Both the position numbers and the translations under genes were made by a program. The notes beneath the pieces are model-generated. The model made no database searches and was not told where the DNA came from. It saw only the letters and a list, made by a program, of their open reading frames with translations. A stretch of 64,000 nt of DNA, taken from assembly GCF_030265065.1 (NCBI RefSeq), contig NC_080396.1, positions 55,445,001-55,509,000 of the forward strand, given 5' to 3'. This document shows, in pieces, positions 1 through 12,800 of the stretch (positions are counted from its first letter, which is position 1; each line of letters starts with the position of its first letter). This DNA comes from Corythoichthys intestinalis. Lineage: Eukaryota > Chordata > Actinopteri > Syngnathiformes > Syngnathidae.

Positions 1-59
1 CCTTATACGCACATATATATATATATATATTTTTTTTTTTTGCAAACAGAGTAGTATCG

Positions 60-150
60 GAATGGTATCGGTATCGGCCGATACTGCACAGCCAGGTATC
101 TGTATCGGTATCGGGCCCAAAAAATGGTATCGGTGCAACACTAATTTTTA
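60..150. repeat. TATCGG-rich dispersed repeat fragment
   Basis: The motif GGTATCGGTATCGG recurs several times, followed by GGTGCAACACTAA. This looks like the end of a fish DNA-transposon-derived repeat. An (AT)n/T tract precedes it at 13-41. Confidence 0.4.
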
Positions 151-447
151 CATCGTGTTCTGTTTGACAAGAAATCGGCCAGAGGAAGACAATCACATAT
201 TAATTTGTACAGAGCAATGCCAAAGACATGGTTCCCATTTATACTGTATCAACATGTTGGAAACTTTTGGTTCAAGCGTTGAACTTCCAGGTAGCAAATA
301 TTTTGCAGAAGTTGCGTTATCTCATGTTTACAACTCTTCATGAGAAAGGAGTGATAGAAAAGTAGAAATTCAGTGTGCGTGCTGCATGTCATGTACTGTG
401 ATAATATCACAGTCACGTTAAAGCTTAGAATTGGGTTAGAACAACAT

Positions 448-507
448 ATTTGGTCAACATAAATTGGCTAGCAGACCCCAGTTTGAAAACCACTGATTTT
501 GAGGAAA
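448..507 (-). repeat. hAT-type terminal fragment
   Basis: Read on the minus strand this segment includes CAGTGGTTTTCAAACTGGGG, which resembles the terminus of fish hAT elements. The partner end is not visible. It lies just upstream of the first recognised exon at 562. Confidence 0.3.
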
Positions 508-561
508 GGACTATCAAAAGTAAGCTAATGAAGTGGCATGGTGTCTTTTCTGATTGTGCAG

Positions 562-1097
562 CGGAGGATGATGGAGGGCCAGAGGAGGCCGAGCTCTTTC
601 TCACCATGGCTCAGCTCAAGAACCGTGATGGTATGATGACATAGCCCGGTGTCTATTTCCTCAAACTCGATAACTTATTTAGACTGTACTGTAGAAAGCA
701 CATTCACAGCTTGCCTCAGTTTAGGCGTTGGCAGTCATGTTAAAGTTCCTCTATCGTTTTTGCAGACGCTCCTTGTCCACTGGTGGATTACATCACAAAT
801 GAAGAACTAGATCCTCCTACAAAAGGTACAGTTTAGATGACTGAAGGGTACAGTGCCACTCAACACGTTCCTCACTAATATTTCTTGAAATTAAATTTGA
901 CCTGCAGAAGGCGTGGACATTACTTGCACTGAATCAAATGCACCACTTGTAACCTTGCAGGAAGACCAAGGTATAGTGTGTTGTACAAGGTAATGGAGCT
1001 CATCAAATAATCTTTGTTGATGTCTACAGCTGTGACAACAGAGAGCAGTGATAGACCTCCAGAGGAAGAAGGTGCTCTGGTTTCCTTTCAACACTGA
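562..1097 (+). CDS. 3' end of an unrecognised gene (last four exons)
   Basis: Four short exons on the plus strand join in one frame: 562-630, 766-825, 908-970 and 1030-1097. Each has an AG acceptor after a pyrimidine stretch and a GT donor, and the TGA stop is at 1095-1097. The internal exons are 69, 60 and 63 bp, all multiples of three with the same phase, so any could be skipped without changing frame. The product end is acidic and polar (EEAELFLTMAQL, PLVDYITNEELDPPT, ESSDRPPEEE, final VSFQH) with no membrane segment and few cysteines, which would suit the tail of a receptor or adaptor. I do not recognise the family. Earlier exons must lie left of 562, probably outside the window. The gene is convergent with apobec2. 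The exon chain is well supported; identity is open. Confidence 0.55.
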
Positions 1098-1720
1098 GCC
1101 ACCAAAGAAGCCTTTGTATTTGAAACTTGCTAGCATCGGTCAAAGAAAAAGTTAGAGAAAATAAGAATATATCAGAGTGAAGGTGCAAATTTTGTTGTGG
1201 TGATGCAAATGAAAAGTCAAATCTCCACTGATATACCAGAGTGCAAGTAATATTAGCTGTTTCGAATTGTAGAAGTGTATTTTTGCTGATAAATTCAGGT
1301 GTACTGTTATAATATTTTTTCAACATTTTTGCAACATCACTTTTTCATCTTTTAGTCCATACTGTTACTGTATAACACAAGACGCCCGCTGTCAATGTAT
1401 GTACAGTTACTACAACAAGATTAGACGGTCACAATAACATTTCAAGACAGGAACGGTACTTTTAATGTAAGTATAACAGCAACTTTTTTTCCTCTGTCAA
1501 ACGTGAATTTTAGGATAACATTTGATGAATTAAAAAAAAAAAAAAAACCATGAAAACTTGTTTTCCCAATGAACACATTTTCCGAAATGTGCCAAATGTT
1601 CGGTTGAAGGAGAAATCTCCAGTCCACACTAGAACCTGTGACCAAAAAAAAGTTTTTTTTTTTTTTTTAAATACATAAAAAAGGGATTGAAAGACTAGCA
1701 TTTGATAGTCTGGCTTACTT
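1098..1720. other. Convergent intergenic stretch between the left-edge gene and apobec2
   Basis: No coding signal seen. It holds A and T homopolymers near 1530-1545 and 1648-1668 and presumably both 3' untranslated regions. An ATTAAA-type signal on the minus strand near 1460-1465 could serve apobec2. No canonical signal was found for the plus-strand gene. Confidence 0.4.
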
Positions 1721-3253
1721 TTACTTGAGGATGTCTGCCAGTTTCTCCACATAGTAGTTGTAGTTCTCCTGACAGTCCTCCCAGGGAGCAAAGCTCTGGT
1801 CCTCCTTCTCCACATATGTATCCCAAACATGCTGGAAGTCAGAGGGCTTCATCATCCTCAATTTGCAGCCTGCAGTCACCATTGCCTTAAGCCCCTCCAC
1901 TATCTCTGGTTCCTCGCACTCCAAGAGACGGGAGCAGAACACACAGAGACGCAGCTTCTTGCGTTGTCTGAGGATGTTGGCCAGCTTGGCTGCACAGGCC
2001 ACACAGGGACTGGATGTCACATACCATGTGACGTCATATTCTTGGGACGGGTTTGTGTCAGGAAGCACCTTGAAAGGTGAGAGATGGAACGACAACTGAA
2101 ACTTCTATTATGGAAAAAGGATAACACAATGAACAGCTGAGGCGAGAGCACATTACTTGCTGAAAGAAAGCCTCCTCAGCATGAGCTGTGGCATGTTCAT
2201 CCTCCAGATAACCTTTCAAAGGCTCAGTACTGCCTCCTGGCGTGTCCACTCTGTAGCACAACAGGGTTTTGTTCCGGCCAGATGAGTACTCTACGTTCCT
2301 GAACTGAAACTTGAAGTAGAATGGGCTCATCTGCTCTCTGGTAGGAGGTAAAACATATTTGTAAACTTGTGATCATATTGCAAGCTTTAAAGCAAAGGCT
2401 TAAATTGTGGGGTCCTGATCAGGCAAATTGGGGGTTTTCAGACACACAGTAAATTAATAAACAAGGGTAGCAAAAATAACACACTTTTCTTGAGTAAAAA
2501 AAATACAAGTAGATATTGTTAATGTTACCCATTATCAGGTACTCATTTAACTGATTGGTTGCTGTTGACGGCGCAAGACCATTCGCTGTGAATTTTTTGT
2601 CTATCGTTGTCAATGGCATTCAATTACTTAAATCACACGTATATATATGTTAAGGCTGTCAAAATTATTACCTTAACGGGCGGTAATTAATTTTTTAAAT
2701 TAATCACGTTAATATATTTGACACATTTAACGCACATGCCCCGCTCAAACAGATTGAAATGACAGCACAGTGTCATGTCCATTTGTTACTTGTGTTTTTT
2801 TGGTGTTTTGTCGCCCTCTGCTGGCGCTTGGGTGCCACTGATTTTATGGGTTTCAGCACCATGAGCATTGTGTAATTATTGACATCAACAATTGCGAGCT
2901 ATTAGTTTATTTTTTATTTGAAAATTTTACTGATTTTATAACATTAAGACATTAAAACATTAAGAGGGGTTTTAATAATCTTTTAAGAACTACAAGTCTT
3001 TCTATCCATGGATCGCTTTAACAGAATGTTAATAATGTTAATGCCATCTTGTTGATTTATTGTTATAATAAACAAATACAGTACTTATGTACAGTATGTT
3101 GAATGTATATATCCGTCTTGTGTCTTATCTTTCCATTCCAACAATAATTTACAGAAAAATATGGCATATTTTATAGATGGTTTGAATTGCAATTAATTAC
3201 GATTAATTAATTTTTATGCTGTGATTAACTCGATTAAAAATAATAATAATAAT

Positions 3254-3316
<63 letters not shown>

Positions 3317-4502
3317 TTACAAAATGAAAATGCCTATTTCTTTTGACAAACATTAGCACTAGCACAAATGATGTAGCGCAGGGGCGCTCAATGTTTTTTG
3401 CTCCAAGATCTACTTTTAAATGAGACAACCTCCCGCGATCTACATTAAGAGAGAGGAGGGTGAACTAAAAAAAGAAAAATATATTTAAATGTACAGTTAC
3501 AGTAATTATGCTTTGTGAGCAACATATGAGGTTATGTTGCTCACAAAACACAAATAACTGTGTACATTTTAAAAAATATAAATAAAAAATGGACGGTAAA
3601 TTATGTTTGCTCACATAACATAATTAACTATGTACATAAATTTTTTTTTTTTTTTTTTTTGATGCAGCGAGCTACCCACACTGGCGTTGCGATCGACTGG
3701 TCGATCGCGATCGACGTAATGGGCACCCCTGGGAGCGGCTAACAAGTTAACAATGGCTTGATGCTTACCCCATACAAAAAGTTTGCTTTTTTTCAAGCGG
3801 GTAATCGGGCACCAAAAATGTTCACTTTTCTGTCCATTTGTTTGCCAAGATATCAGTCAATTGAGATCACAAGCACAGTAAACATTAATTCTTACAATTT
3901 ACATCTTCAAGTGGATTCGTCATCTACAAAGATTGGTAGGGGGGAAAAAAAGTAATTTGCCCAAATAAAAAGAAATTAAAGCCTTCTCTCTTCAAATGTA
4001 ATGGTAAAATTTAATACCTCGGTCATCTACTACAGCAAAGCAATGTTCTATATAACAAGATAATTTTAACTAGTCTCAATTCAACCGGTCTACTTAGTGT
4101 AATTAGACAAAGTACAAAACCATGTCAATCCACCCTTGACTCACTTATTCCTCCTCCCAATTTCAACATATCCTTGTTCACTCAGTAATAGTCAGTATGC
4201 AGACATTCATAGTACAAACACAACAAGCATCTTACCCACCCTGCGATGATCTCAAATGGCGGCAGTTCAATTGGTTCGAACTCGCCATCTCCATCACTTT
4301 TCTTCACCTGCACGCCTACTGCCCCAGCAGCTTCTCCATTCCTCTTGTCCTCTGTAGCCTCACATGGCTCAGGGGTCATCTCCATCTTTTTGCCAACTTT
4401 GTCCTGCTTTCTGGCCTTGTCTTTGCCTTTTTCATCATTGGTTTTGTCTTCTGTCTTCTTCTCCTTTCGCTTAGCATTGACCCGGCTGGTTCTGTCGGCC
4501 AT
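1721..4502 (-). CDS. apobec2: APOBEC2, cytidine-deaminase-fold protein
   Basis: Three exons on the minus strand: 4240-4502 (ATG at 4502), 2157-2337 and 1721-2068. They splice to 263 residues with matching phases. Exon 2 carries FKFQFRNVEYSSGRNKT and the zinc ligand motif HAEEAFF. Exon 3 carries WYVTSSPCVACA, the PCxxC half of the zinc site, and ends YYVEKLADILK like mammalian APOBEC2. The first exon ends ELPPFEIIAG, also typical. APOBEC2 is a muscle-enriched member of the AID/APOBEC family; catalytic activity has been hard to demonstrate, and a role in muscle maintenance and chromatin or DNA binding has been proposed. The N-terminal 60 residues are rich in Lys and Glu (AKRKEKKTEDKTNDEKGK), unlike the shorter acidic start I recall for the human protein. 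The exon 1 donor is GTGGGT; the nearby GTAAGA would break the frame. Fish often have two paralogues; I cannot say which this is. Confidence 0.93.
2648..3240. repeat. Dispersed fish repeat with inverted ends, in apobec2 intron 1
   Basis: The left end reads GGCTGTCAAAATTATTACC then GGGCGGTAATTAATT; the right end carries GATTAATTAATTTTTATGC and GTGATTAACTCGATT, partly complementary to the left. No coding potential. This looks like a non-autonomous DNA element common in teleosts; the superfamily was not determined. Confidence 0.5.
3252..3314. repeat. (AT)n microsatellite
   Basis: About 60 bp of almost pure AT dinucleotides directly follow the dispersed repeat. The translations it gives (runs of Tyr-Ile) are artefacts. 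Confidence 0.9.
3379..3731. mobile_element. hAT-like MITE
   Basis: The ends CAGGGGCGCTCAAT and the reverse complement CAGGGGTGCCCAT form short terminal inverted repeats typical of hAT elements. The interior is non-coding and ends in a palindromic CGATCGCGATCG stretch. No clear 8-bp target duplication could be read. Confidence 0.5.
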
Positions 4503-5161
4503 GATTGTGTTAAGAGCAAGTGAGTGTTGGATGAAGAGAGAGGGGGAGAGAGAGTAGGCGTAAGTGGCCTGATAACCCGAGTGCATCAACTGAAATAGAA
4601 GCTATTGTGATCCGGGCCATATCATGTGCATGTTTGGCTGGGGTAGGCTCAGTGAACCCACTCCCCTCTCGGTCCCCAACCAGCCCTGGATGTCGAAAGG
4701 GCAAGATAACAAGACTGAGCATACTGAATGACAAATGTAGAACTGGCAACACGGTAAACAGAGCATTCAAAGAAAGGTACTGTAGGCCACACTCCCTATT
4801 TTTCCCCCAATTCCAGCTCCTGTGTAGCCTACATCAAGCTCAGGTGTCCAAATACTTTTGGCAGCATGGTGTACTTTTCTTTACACCATTCAGTAAGTGA
4901 ATATACATGCGCCCCCTGAAACAAAAGATGCCACCCAGTCCCCAAACTCTCTAAACTGTCAGCGATCAGCAACAGGCAGGTTATAAATACCCTAACTTGT
5001 CTGTTTATCCATGTGTGTACAGGGTTACCAAGGCTCCCCCTCAATGCAGAACCATAACTTTTGTTTCTGGCAAGTGTACTGTCCTGCAGCCCTGAGTAAT
5101 AAGCCACCTAAGCCTAAGCCCCTCTAAATAGTGGAGTCCGGACAAACATGATGCCTCTGTG

Positions 5162-5171
5162 TTATAAATAG
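5162..5171. promoter_or_regulatory. MEF2-like site upstream of apobec2
   Basis: TTATAAATAG fits the MEF2 consensus YTAWWWWTAR and lies about 660 bp upstream of the apobec2 start codon. A similar TTATAAATAC is near 4981. MEF2 control would suit a muscle gene, but a 10-bp match in AT-rich DNA can occur by chance. Confidence 0.22.
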
Positions 5172-5733
5172 CAAAGGGGGAATGCAGGGTGGTCTAGTGT
5201 GCATGTGCACATGCAATCCAGAAATTCCCTTTGTATCAATGTGGTTCGTCAAGTAGGGAAGGGGGTTGAATTGGTTTTGTACCCGCATGTGCATGAGGCT
5301 CCCTGCACTGCAGATGTAATCACTTGGCATGAGGTTGAGGGAGCAGGAGCGTTCATTTACAATTTCCTCCCATCACTCTGCCTCACTCTTTGCCAAGTAA
5401 TTTACTTAAGAGGCAATTGCCAAAGGGAGCTGGCTGGTCTAAACACAAATGGCTGAGCTGTCACAGTTTGGTGGGTTAAAGAATGGAGCACGGATGAAAA
5501 GTGAGTGCAAGATTGCGAGCCATGTTTGGTATTAAGAAGAATACTGGATGGCAACAATATAAAACACAGAACACAGATAATCTACATACAGCAACACCTT
5601 TACGCAATGGAACCTGAGACACCTTACGTACAAGAATTGATGATGCCTTACGCTGCAGAACCTACTGCCCTTTACACCGGAGTCTATATCTTACATACTA
5701 GAACCATTGACACCAGATTCCAGACGCTACGGC

Positions 5734-6296
5734 CAGAGGTGGGTAGTAACTCAGTTACATTTACTTTCGTAACTTTTTGAGAAAAATGTAGTTCTTACAG
5801 TAGTTTACCACACAATACTTTTTCACTTTTACTTGAGAAGAAACACTTCTCTTACTCCACTACGCTATGCCGACAGTGGCCGTGTCAGTTTCACCAATGA
5901 GACATCGAAACAATAACCACATGACTCAATTATACCAATCAGAGTTAACAATGTTTTTTTCTCCACTTGAGGGCACTCATTCTCTTTGGACAGGTGACGT
6001 TTCATATTGTTGTTCTTGTCTAAATTCGATGATTTTTGTCTAATAATGAGTTCATATCGATAAAGTTGTGGTGAGAAAATAATATACCTTTTTTTTTTTT
6101 TTTTTTTAATCACACATTGTAAACAGATACTCACAATGTTACTCATTACTTGAGTATTCTTTTCAACGAATATTTTTTACTTGTGCTGGAGAGAATTTTG
6201 GATGACTACTTTTACTTTTACCTGAGTAATATTATTTAAAAGTAACGCTCCTCTTACTTGAGTTAATTTTTTGGCTACTCTACCCATCTTTGCCTG
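5734..6296. mobile_element. MITE with CAGAGGTGGGTAG ends
   Basis: The left end CAGAGGTGGGTAGTAAC pairs with the reverse complement of the right end, CAGGCAAAGATGGGTAG. Between them are the TTACTTGAGTA-type segments found in an abundant fish MITE. Non-coding. It lies upstream of apobec2. Confidence 0.6.
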
Positions 6297-6870
6297 GCAC
6301 CCTGGCACCAACAACACCATACATACAAAAACACACAGCACATTAAAACAATGTGCCTATGACACCTTAAAACTTTCAAGGACACACACATTATAACAGA
6401 CCAACTAACCTCACTTCCTCATACCATTGACACTCCCAGATATCTACAATACTGTCATCATCCTGCACATTCCTGTATTTTGTCATTATTCATTGACAAA
6501 TGGAAATCAGTTAAAAAGATGGTTGGTACTATAATAAAATGATTCCTAAAAATTGTAAATGTTATTGTGGAATTGAAGGTAATTTATTAAGTGCTATTGA
6601 TGAGGCACACACAGAGAAGGAAAATATTGACGTTAGTGGGCGATGCATTGTCATATACAATAGGCATGTTAAAAAAAAAATCAAATACATAAGCAATTTT
6701 AATACTGTATATAACAGCAACAAAATGTGTTTTGTTTGTTAGTAGGTTAATTGTCTTAGGGGCAGTATTGGTACTTTTAGGTAGAGTCAAAGTCAGGTAA
6801 AATAAAAAGTAGTTCCCTTTATTCCTTAGCGCATGGTCTGATATTTTGTGTAACGCAGCAAACAGCTGGA

Positions 6871-9800
6871 CTACGTCCATAATAGTCTGTAATTGGCTTT
6901 GAGGTAGATGAGTGTCTCCAAGTTCTTTGGCAAGAAATGTCCAACTGCAGGCACAAGACAGCGCTCGGCCTTGCTAAAGATGCTTTCTACCAACGTGCTG
7001 CAAGCAGGTATGGTCAACGCTCTCTTGGCCACCTGGGCAAGAAGTGGAAAGTCAATTGCTTTACGTCGCCAGTAATGCAAAGCTTCTTCATCTGTGGGTT
7101 CTTCTCGCAAGTAGATCGTCAGCTCCTGCTCCAGGCTTTTAGCCTGTGTCATTGGTCTTTGTTTGATGAATGAAAAGAGCTTACAGGGCCGAGCCAGTGA
7201 GGACACGGGCGATGACGCCGGGGTTGGAGAAGTGTGGGAATGAGGAAGTCGTTCTGTGTTGGAGTCTGCGGAATGTTTGGATAATTCTTCCAGAAGGACC
7301 TGTCTGTGCCACTCAGGGTCACTGCTCCATGTGAGCTTGAACTGTGGGTCAAGGGTGGTGGCGGTGATATAAAGAGGGTCCTCCAGAATGGGAGTGAGTC
7401 GCTGCTCTGCGGCCTGGCTGAGGCTTGCCAGGAGAGAGGGGCAATGTGGGGTTGAAGTCTCAGAGAGGTGCTTGCGTAGGCCCAAAACACATGGGAGCGC
7501 CAGACTGATGGACACATGTTTGTCTGTCTGTGTGTCTGTATGTCGTTCCCCACACACCATGTCCCAAGCTTCCATGAAGGGCTCTAAAGTGTCAGTTAAC
7601 TCCCTTAGCAGTGCAGTCTCTGGACCACCAAGCAACACTTCTCCAGGACCACTCATCTCCTCCAAGACTTCCACAGAGTCCAACAGCCGACGAAGGACCT
7701 AATCAGAACACAGATCCACTGTTAAACAACTTCCCAATACTGCATTTAACTCCATTAGCTCAAGATATTCTGTACTGGTTACCAAGTAAGTAAAGCAACA
7801 GAACATATATTTATATGATGTTATTCTTCCTCAAAAATCGTACATTATTATCATTCAACATCAAAGGGTTCCTACAGCCCAAGGTCAGTTAACTTTTTAA
7901 TGCCATATGACTTTAAGACCAACTCGACAACAAACCAAAATTGGAAAACAAAGTTGCTAAAAGTCACGCTCAACCAACACGACATCCGGAATTGGAACCA
8001 TATTAAACAACACAGAGAATCAGGAAGTGATCCCTCAATCATATGTTTCATTCTTACCACAAAAGAAAAAAATATTTAAAAAGATCTGCTAAGTCAAGAT
8101 TCTCACTGAATTGAATTTTATCGTTTTTACAGCACCATTGTTTAGTTACATGCGTGATATGCCTGAAATGTCACGAGAACCAAAGAGATTGGCGCCATCT
8201 AGATGGGGCGAGTTTTGATAAAGGGTGTTTGATTAAATAAGTCATCATACACATTTTTGAAAATTTGTTAAATTGTATTCAGGACATTTTGATGGCAATT
8301 ATGGTCTTATCTTTATACGGAAAAAAAAAAAAAAGGAATTCAATGGCTTTTAAAGACTTTTCAGGGATCCTTAGGAACCCTGCATCAGTTGAATGTAGCC
8401 ACTGATTGTCCTGCACTGAACATCTTAACAAAGTAGTACAGGTGCAGTTCGGGGTTTATGTGTCTTGCTTTAGGACACTTTTATTTGGCCTTATTCGTAC
8501 TAGAATTTCTACAGCAGGGGTCACTGTATGAGTAGCGCAGTGGCCCATAACATGTCACCAGTAATACAACATGGTGCTTACCAGAATTATTGAATAAATA
8601 ATCATTTTAAAATGTAAATGTCACAATTAGCACTGGACTGGTGGCCCGCACCTGGTCGCAAACTGTAATGTCGAGGAAGACACTCTAAAAATTACTGTGT
8701 CCTCTTTTGCCTAACCTATTTAAGCCATCTTGTCTAAACAATGCCATTTATAATGAATTCCCAAGTTCCGGATTGGAAATGGCAAAAATATCCTTGGGTT
8801 TTTCATGAAGATCCATGGACAGTTATTTATATCCTACATACCTTAAGTTGGGCAGCCCAGTCTCGAACCAGTGGTGAAGTGCTGTCTTGGCCCCCAATCA
8901 CCATGCCAGGACTATCAAACACCTGACTCAATTTCTCTGATGGAACCACCGTTGTGATGTAGCTGTAGAACCGGCCTGCTTTGGCCAGGGCAGAAGCAAG
9001 CTGCGTACAAGAATGCAACCCCTCTCTGACACAATGGCTAAGCGAGCGAGAGAAGCAATCCACGCGACCAACACCAAGACCCTGCTCCCATGAGTCTTCC
9101 CAAACTTCCTCTGCCACGTGACCATTCCTCATGCCCCCATCCACATCTTCATGGCTTCCGGCATTGTCCTCATCACCCGCCTCGTGACAGAAACCGGGTA
9201 GAAAGCAAGACTTCACAGAGGTCGTGGCCAGGTGTGGGTCAGCAACCACACGGAAGGCTCTTCCAGACACGCCATGAAGGTGACACACTTCATCAAAATC
9301 TGAAAGAACCCGATTTCCAGTCAGGGGAAGGCAGGCCAGGAGAGCAGAGCGCATCTGCCACTCCAAAGACAGAAAGTGGCAGGTGACACCAAGGTAACTA
9401 TAGAAAAAGTAATAAACATTCTGTAATATAGAATAATCCCTATGCTAGAACTGATTTTGTCTGTTTTTGTTTCTTCTTACCCTAATGTGGGTGTGGATGA
9501 GGCCCTCCAGACATCCAGGCTGAGACTAAATGCATGAGCTGAAGCCAGGGCCTGACGAATAGACAGCTGAGCCTGGTATGTATAGGCTGGGAGGAGCTGG
9601 TTCTGGATGTAGTGCCGAGAATCCGGGGTATAGCGTGGCTCCAGGATCTGAAGAAGCACTCTAAAGCCAAGGTTTTCCACCATGGAAACTGGCTGCAGAT
9701 CGTGAACAATCATCTTCGCGATCGCCTCACTTATCAGAACCTGTGGTGATAATCATGCAGGAAAAGGTCAATTATTATTTTAATGGCAAGGTTCAGGTTC

Positions 9801-12800
9801 CATATGTGTTGACAACTCAAGGTGTGGTCACCCACCTGACGTGGATCGTGCTTGTGAAACTTGCTAACTCCTCCTCCTCCCTCCAGGGCTCCCATGCCTC
9901 CAGCACCTCCTCCCGTTCCCACTGCTATTGGGAGAGTGTAACGAGCATTCATTCCGTTCGCCGTCAAAGTGTGCATGGGTGCAGAGGGGTACCCTTCTCT
10001 CTTCATGTCCTTTCTTTTGACAAAGTCATCATACATGGCCTGGTGCTTGCGCTGGATGAGACAATGTTATTGTCCAAAAACTGTAGTACAACACATGGGT
10101 TATTAGAGTATTGAACGACAATTTACAACTTTGAAAAACTGACCTAGCAACTTATCCAGGATTCATAAAGCTAAAGCAATAAATTGTTTAATGCTGAAAG
10201 TTCATTTTAATATGTGGATCATTTTTTCAACTTAATGGATTTAAAACTATATCAGTTAACTCAACACATATTTCATGTACATTTTTCTGGACCCCAACGT
10301 TAGAACACTTATTTGGTTTATTAACTATAGACCCTACTCACCAACGTCACAGAATGACGTGTCGCTGTATCTGGGCGCCATATTGTCCGTCTTTGTTTGT
10401 CCGTATTCTCAATGGTTTCAATTTGTCATGCAATTTATAGTGCAATTCATGGAAGCACCGGTGCTTTCAGATGCTGTAAACTCATTGGATGCGTTGCATA
10501 AAAGGCGTTATGTGTAAAAGCTTCAGTCTATCCATTCGCCAGATCCATATTTGATACCTAAATCGATATTTTTCGACCCGCTGTCTTCGCCCTCTCTGCC
10601 TGACATCTGCTACCCTGATATCTACAACTATCTTGTCCACACAAAATCAGCCTATTCTCACGAAAGTATGAAAACTTTAAGAGCAGCACTCTAAGCAACA
10701 TTACCCCGTGTGACCCTTTACTTCCAATTTTCTAAAATGGCGACAATCAATAAAAAAAAAAGTTGACTGCGATGGCCGACGCTTCAAGGATAGGTGGATA
10801 TTGGATTATTTCTTCAATAAAACACGCAACAACTGTCTGCCTCATTTGCATAGAGACAGTCGCTGTTTTCAAAGACTTTGATGTGACGCGATAATGATAT
10901 TACCGAACAAGATACGCTGACATGTACGACATTACAGGGAAGATACGCAGCGAGAAATTATAGCAACTTGAAGCTAGTTTAATTTCACAGCAGCAGTATT
11001 TCGCAAGAGCCCGAGTGTCGAAAGAGAACGCCACAAAGACGAGACTGTTGAAATTATGAATTAAAAAAAATAATAAAGCAAATGTGACACACAGAAGGGC
11101 TTGCTAAAATTTGTTTAAATATATTGTTCTATGTAAATCAGCCAAGGTAGCCCCCCGCATTTTTACCAAACCAAAATTGGCCCCCTTTGCAAAAGGTTTG
11201 GACACACCTGTTTAACTGATGATCCGTAGACGAGGCCAGCTTCTTTCACTTGGTACCAGCTAAATATTATTCAAAATGTAATGATGGTGGAAGAAATAAG
11301 CATCTTGAATTTGAAACTGTATGTTGTCAGCGATTAGCCTCGCAATGATCTTAATTGTGTTTGCCAGCCCAATACCCTCTAAATATATATTAAATGCATC
11401 TTACCAGATATAAAATGACTACTACATAATTTGTGGGGATCGTTTGGTGCCCAGTTTTCTCGTCGAATTGCAGCAGTCCATCTCGCTCTCCTCGCCGGGT
11501 CTCTCGGAATACGGTAGAACTTCAAGTCTCTCCGTCTATCTTCTCTGTTATTGCAACCAACCGCCACACACGCCTTCACCATTTTTATTATTAATGTTAA
11601 CGAGCAGAAAAACACGCCATAATAGGAGGAATTTACGTAGCGGTAATGCGTCAACACGACGAGTAGACGGACAATATGGCGCGGAGGCGTGGTTGTGACG
11701 TCATGTGAGTAGGGTTTATAGATGTAGGATTCCCTGCTCAGACTGCTGACCCCACAACACATTGGAAAAAGTGAGGTTTTTGTTGGCTTCAAAAGATTTT
11801 CATATTCAGGCATGAAAATGGGTCAGGGGTTAAAAAGGTGAAAAGGGTGTGGAGGAAATATGTTCCAGGACACTGTACACCCCAACAAAATATTGAGCTC
11901 TCTCGACCCACACTGTGTTTCAGAAGGGCCGTGCAGAGGCCGGTGGAGGGGCGGGTGCTTGTAGATCAAAAGGGGCACATGAACAAGTATTTAATACACC
12001 TTAAAACAACATAACTTCAATTTTAACCAGCTTTAGATAATAATTGGCTGCGACTGTGACATACTTTAATTGGGAGGGGGCAACAGTGAATAGAAATCAA
12101 AACTGTCATCCACACTTTCTGGCTGTGACTCAGTCAGTCTAGCTCTTTTCTTCCTTCAACCTCTGCATTAAAACTTCCTTCCTCAACTTGTTCATCTGAG
12201 AACAAACCACATCACATGGTCACTGAGCCACCAACAGCAGTTTTCTCAAAACTATTATTTCATTATTATCCATACTTAACAACTCTAGCACCTAATGATT
12301 AATAAAACAATGACATAAAATCTTATAGAAAAATAACATTGTAATGTGTTTATAATTGTATTTAATACCCGACTATCCTTGCAAACCTGTTCTTACCAGG
12401 TCTGCTATTCACCCAGCTGATGAGGTATCCGCTGCCTTTAGCAGCCTCATCCAACTCCTTTTTTTATCCCTCAATCTCCTTTCCCTACGAGGCATGTCTA
12501 TGTAATGAAATATAAATATTTTAAAAAAACACTCCCCGGTGGCTTTTAGTTTTAAAGCTTTCTTAATTTCTTTCTCTCTCAATAACGATGGAGGTAGATT
12601 TGTGTTTTTATTATTCAATCAAAAAACAAAGTTACTTCTATCAAAAACAAAGTTGTTCCAATCAAAATACAGTTATACTTTTAATCCCAAAAGTCACTTC
12701 AATAAAAAAAAATGTTTTTGATTGCAAAATAAATTTGAGACAAAAAAAGCATTTGAAAACTATTTTTCTTGATTGAAAATTTTTTTTCCATTGAAGTAAT

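Noticed and set aside
62-343. Open frame of 93 codons at the left edge
   Set aside because: Its first part is the TATCGG repeat. It could hold an exon of the left-edge gene, but no acceptor and donor pair in the right phase was clear.
3234-3428. Frame with Tyr-Ile repeats
   Set aside because: Translation of an (AT)n microsatellite.
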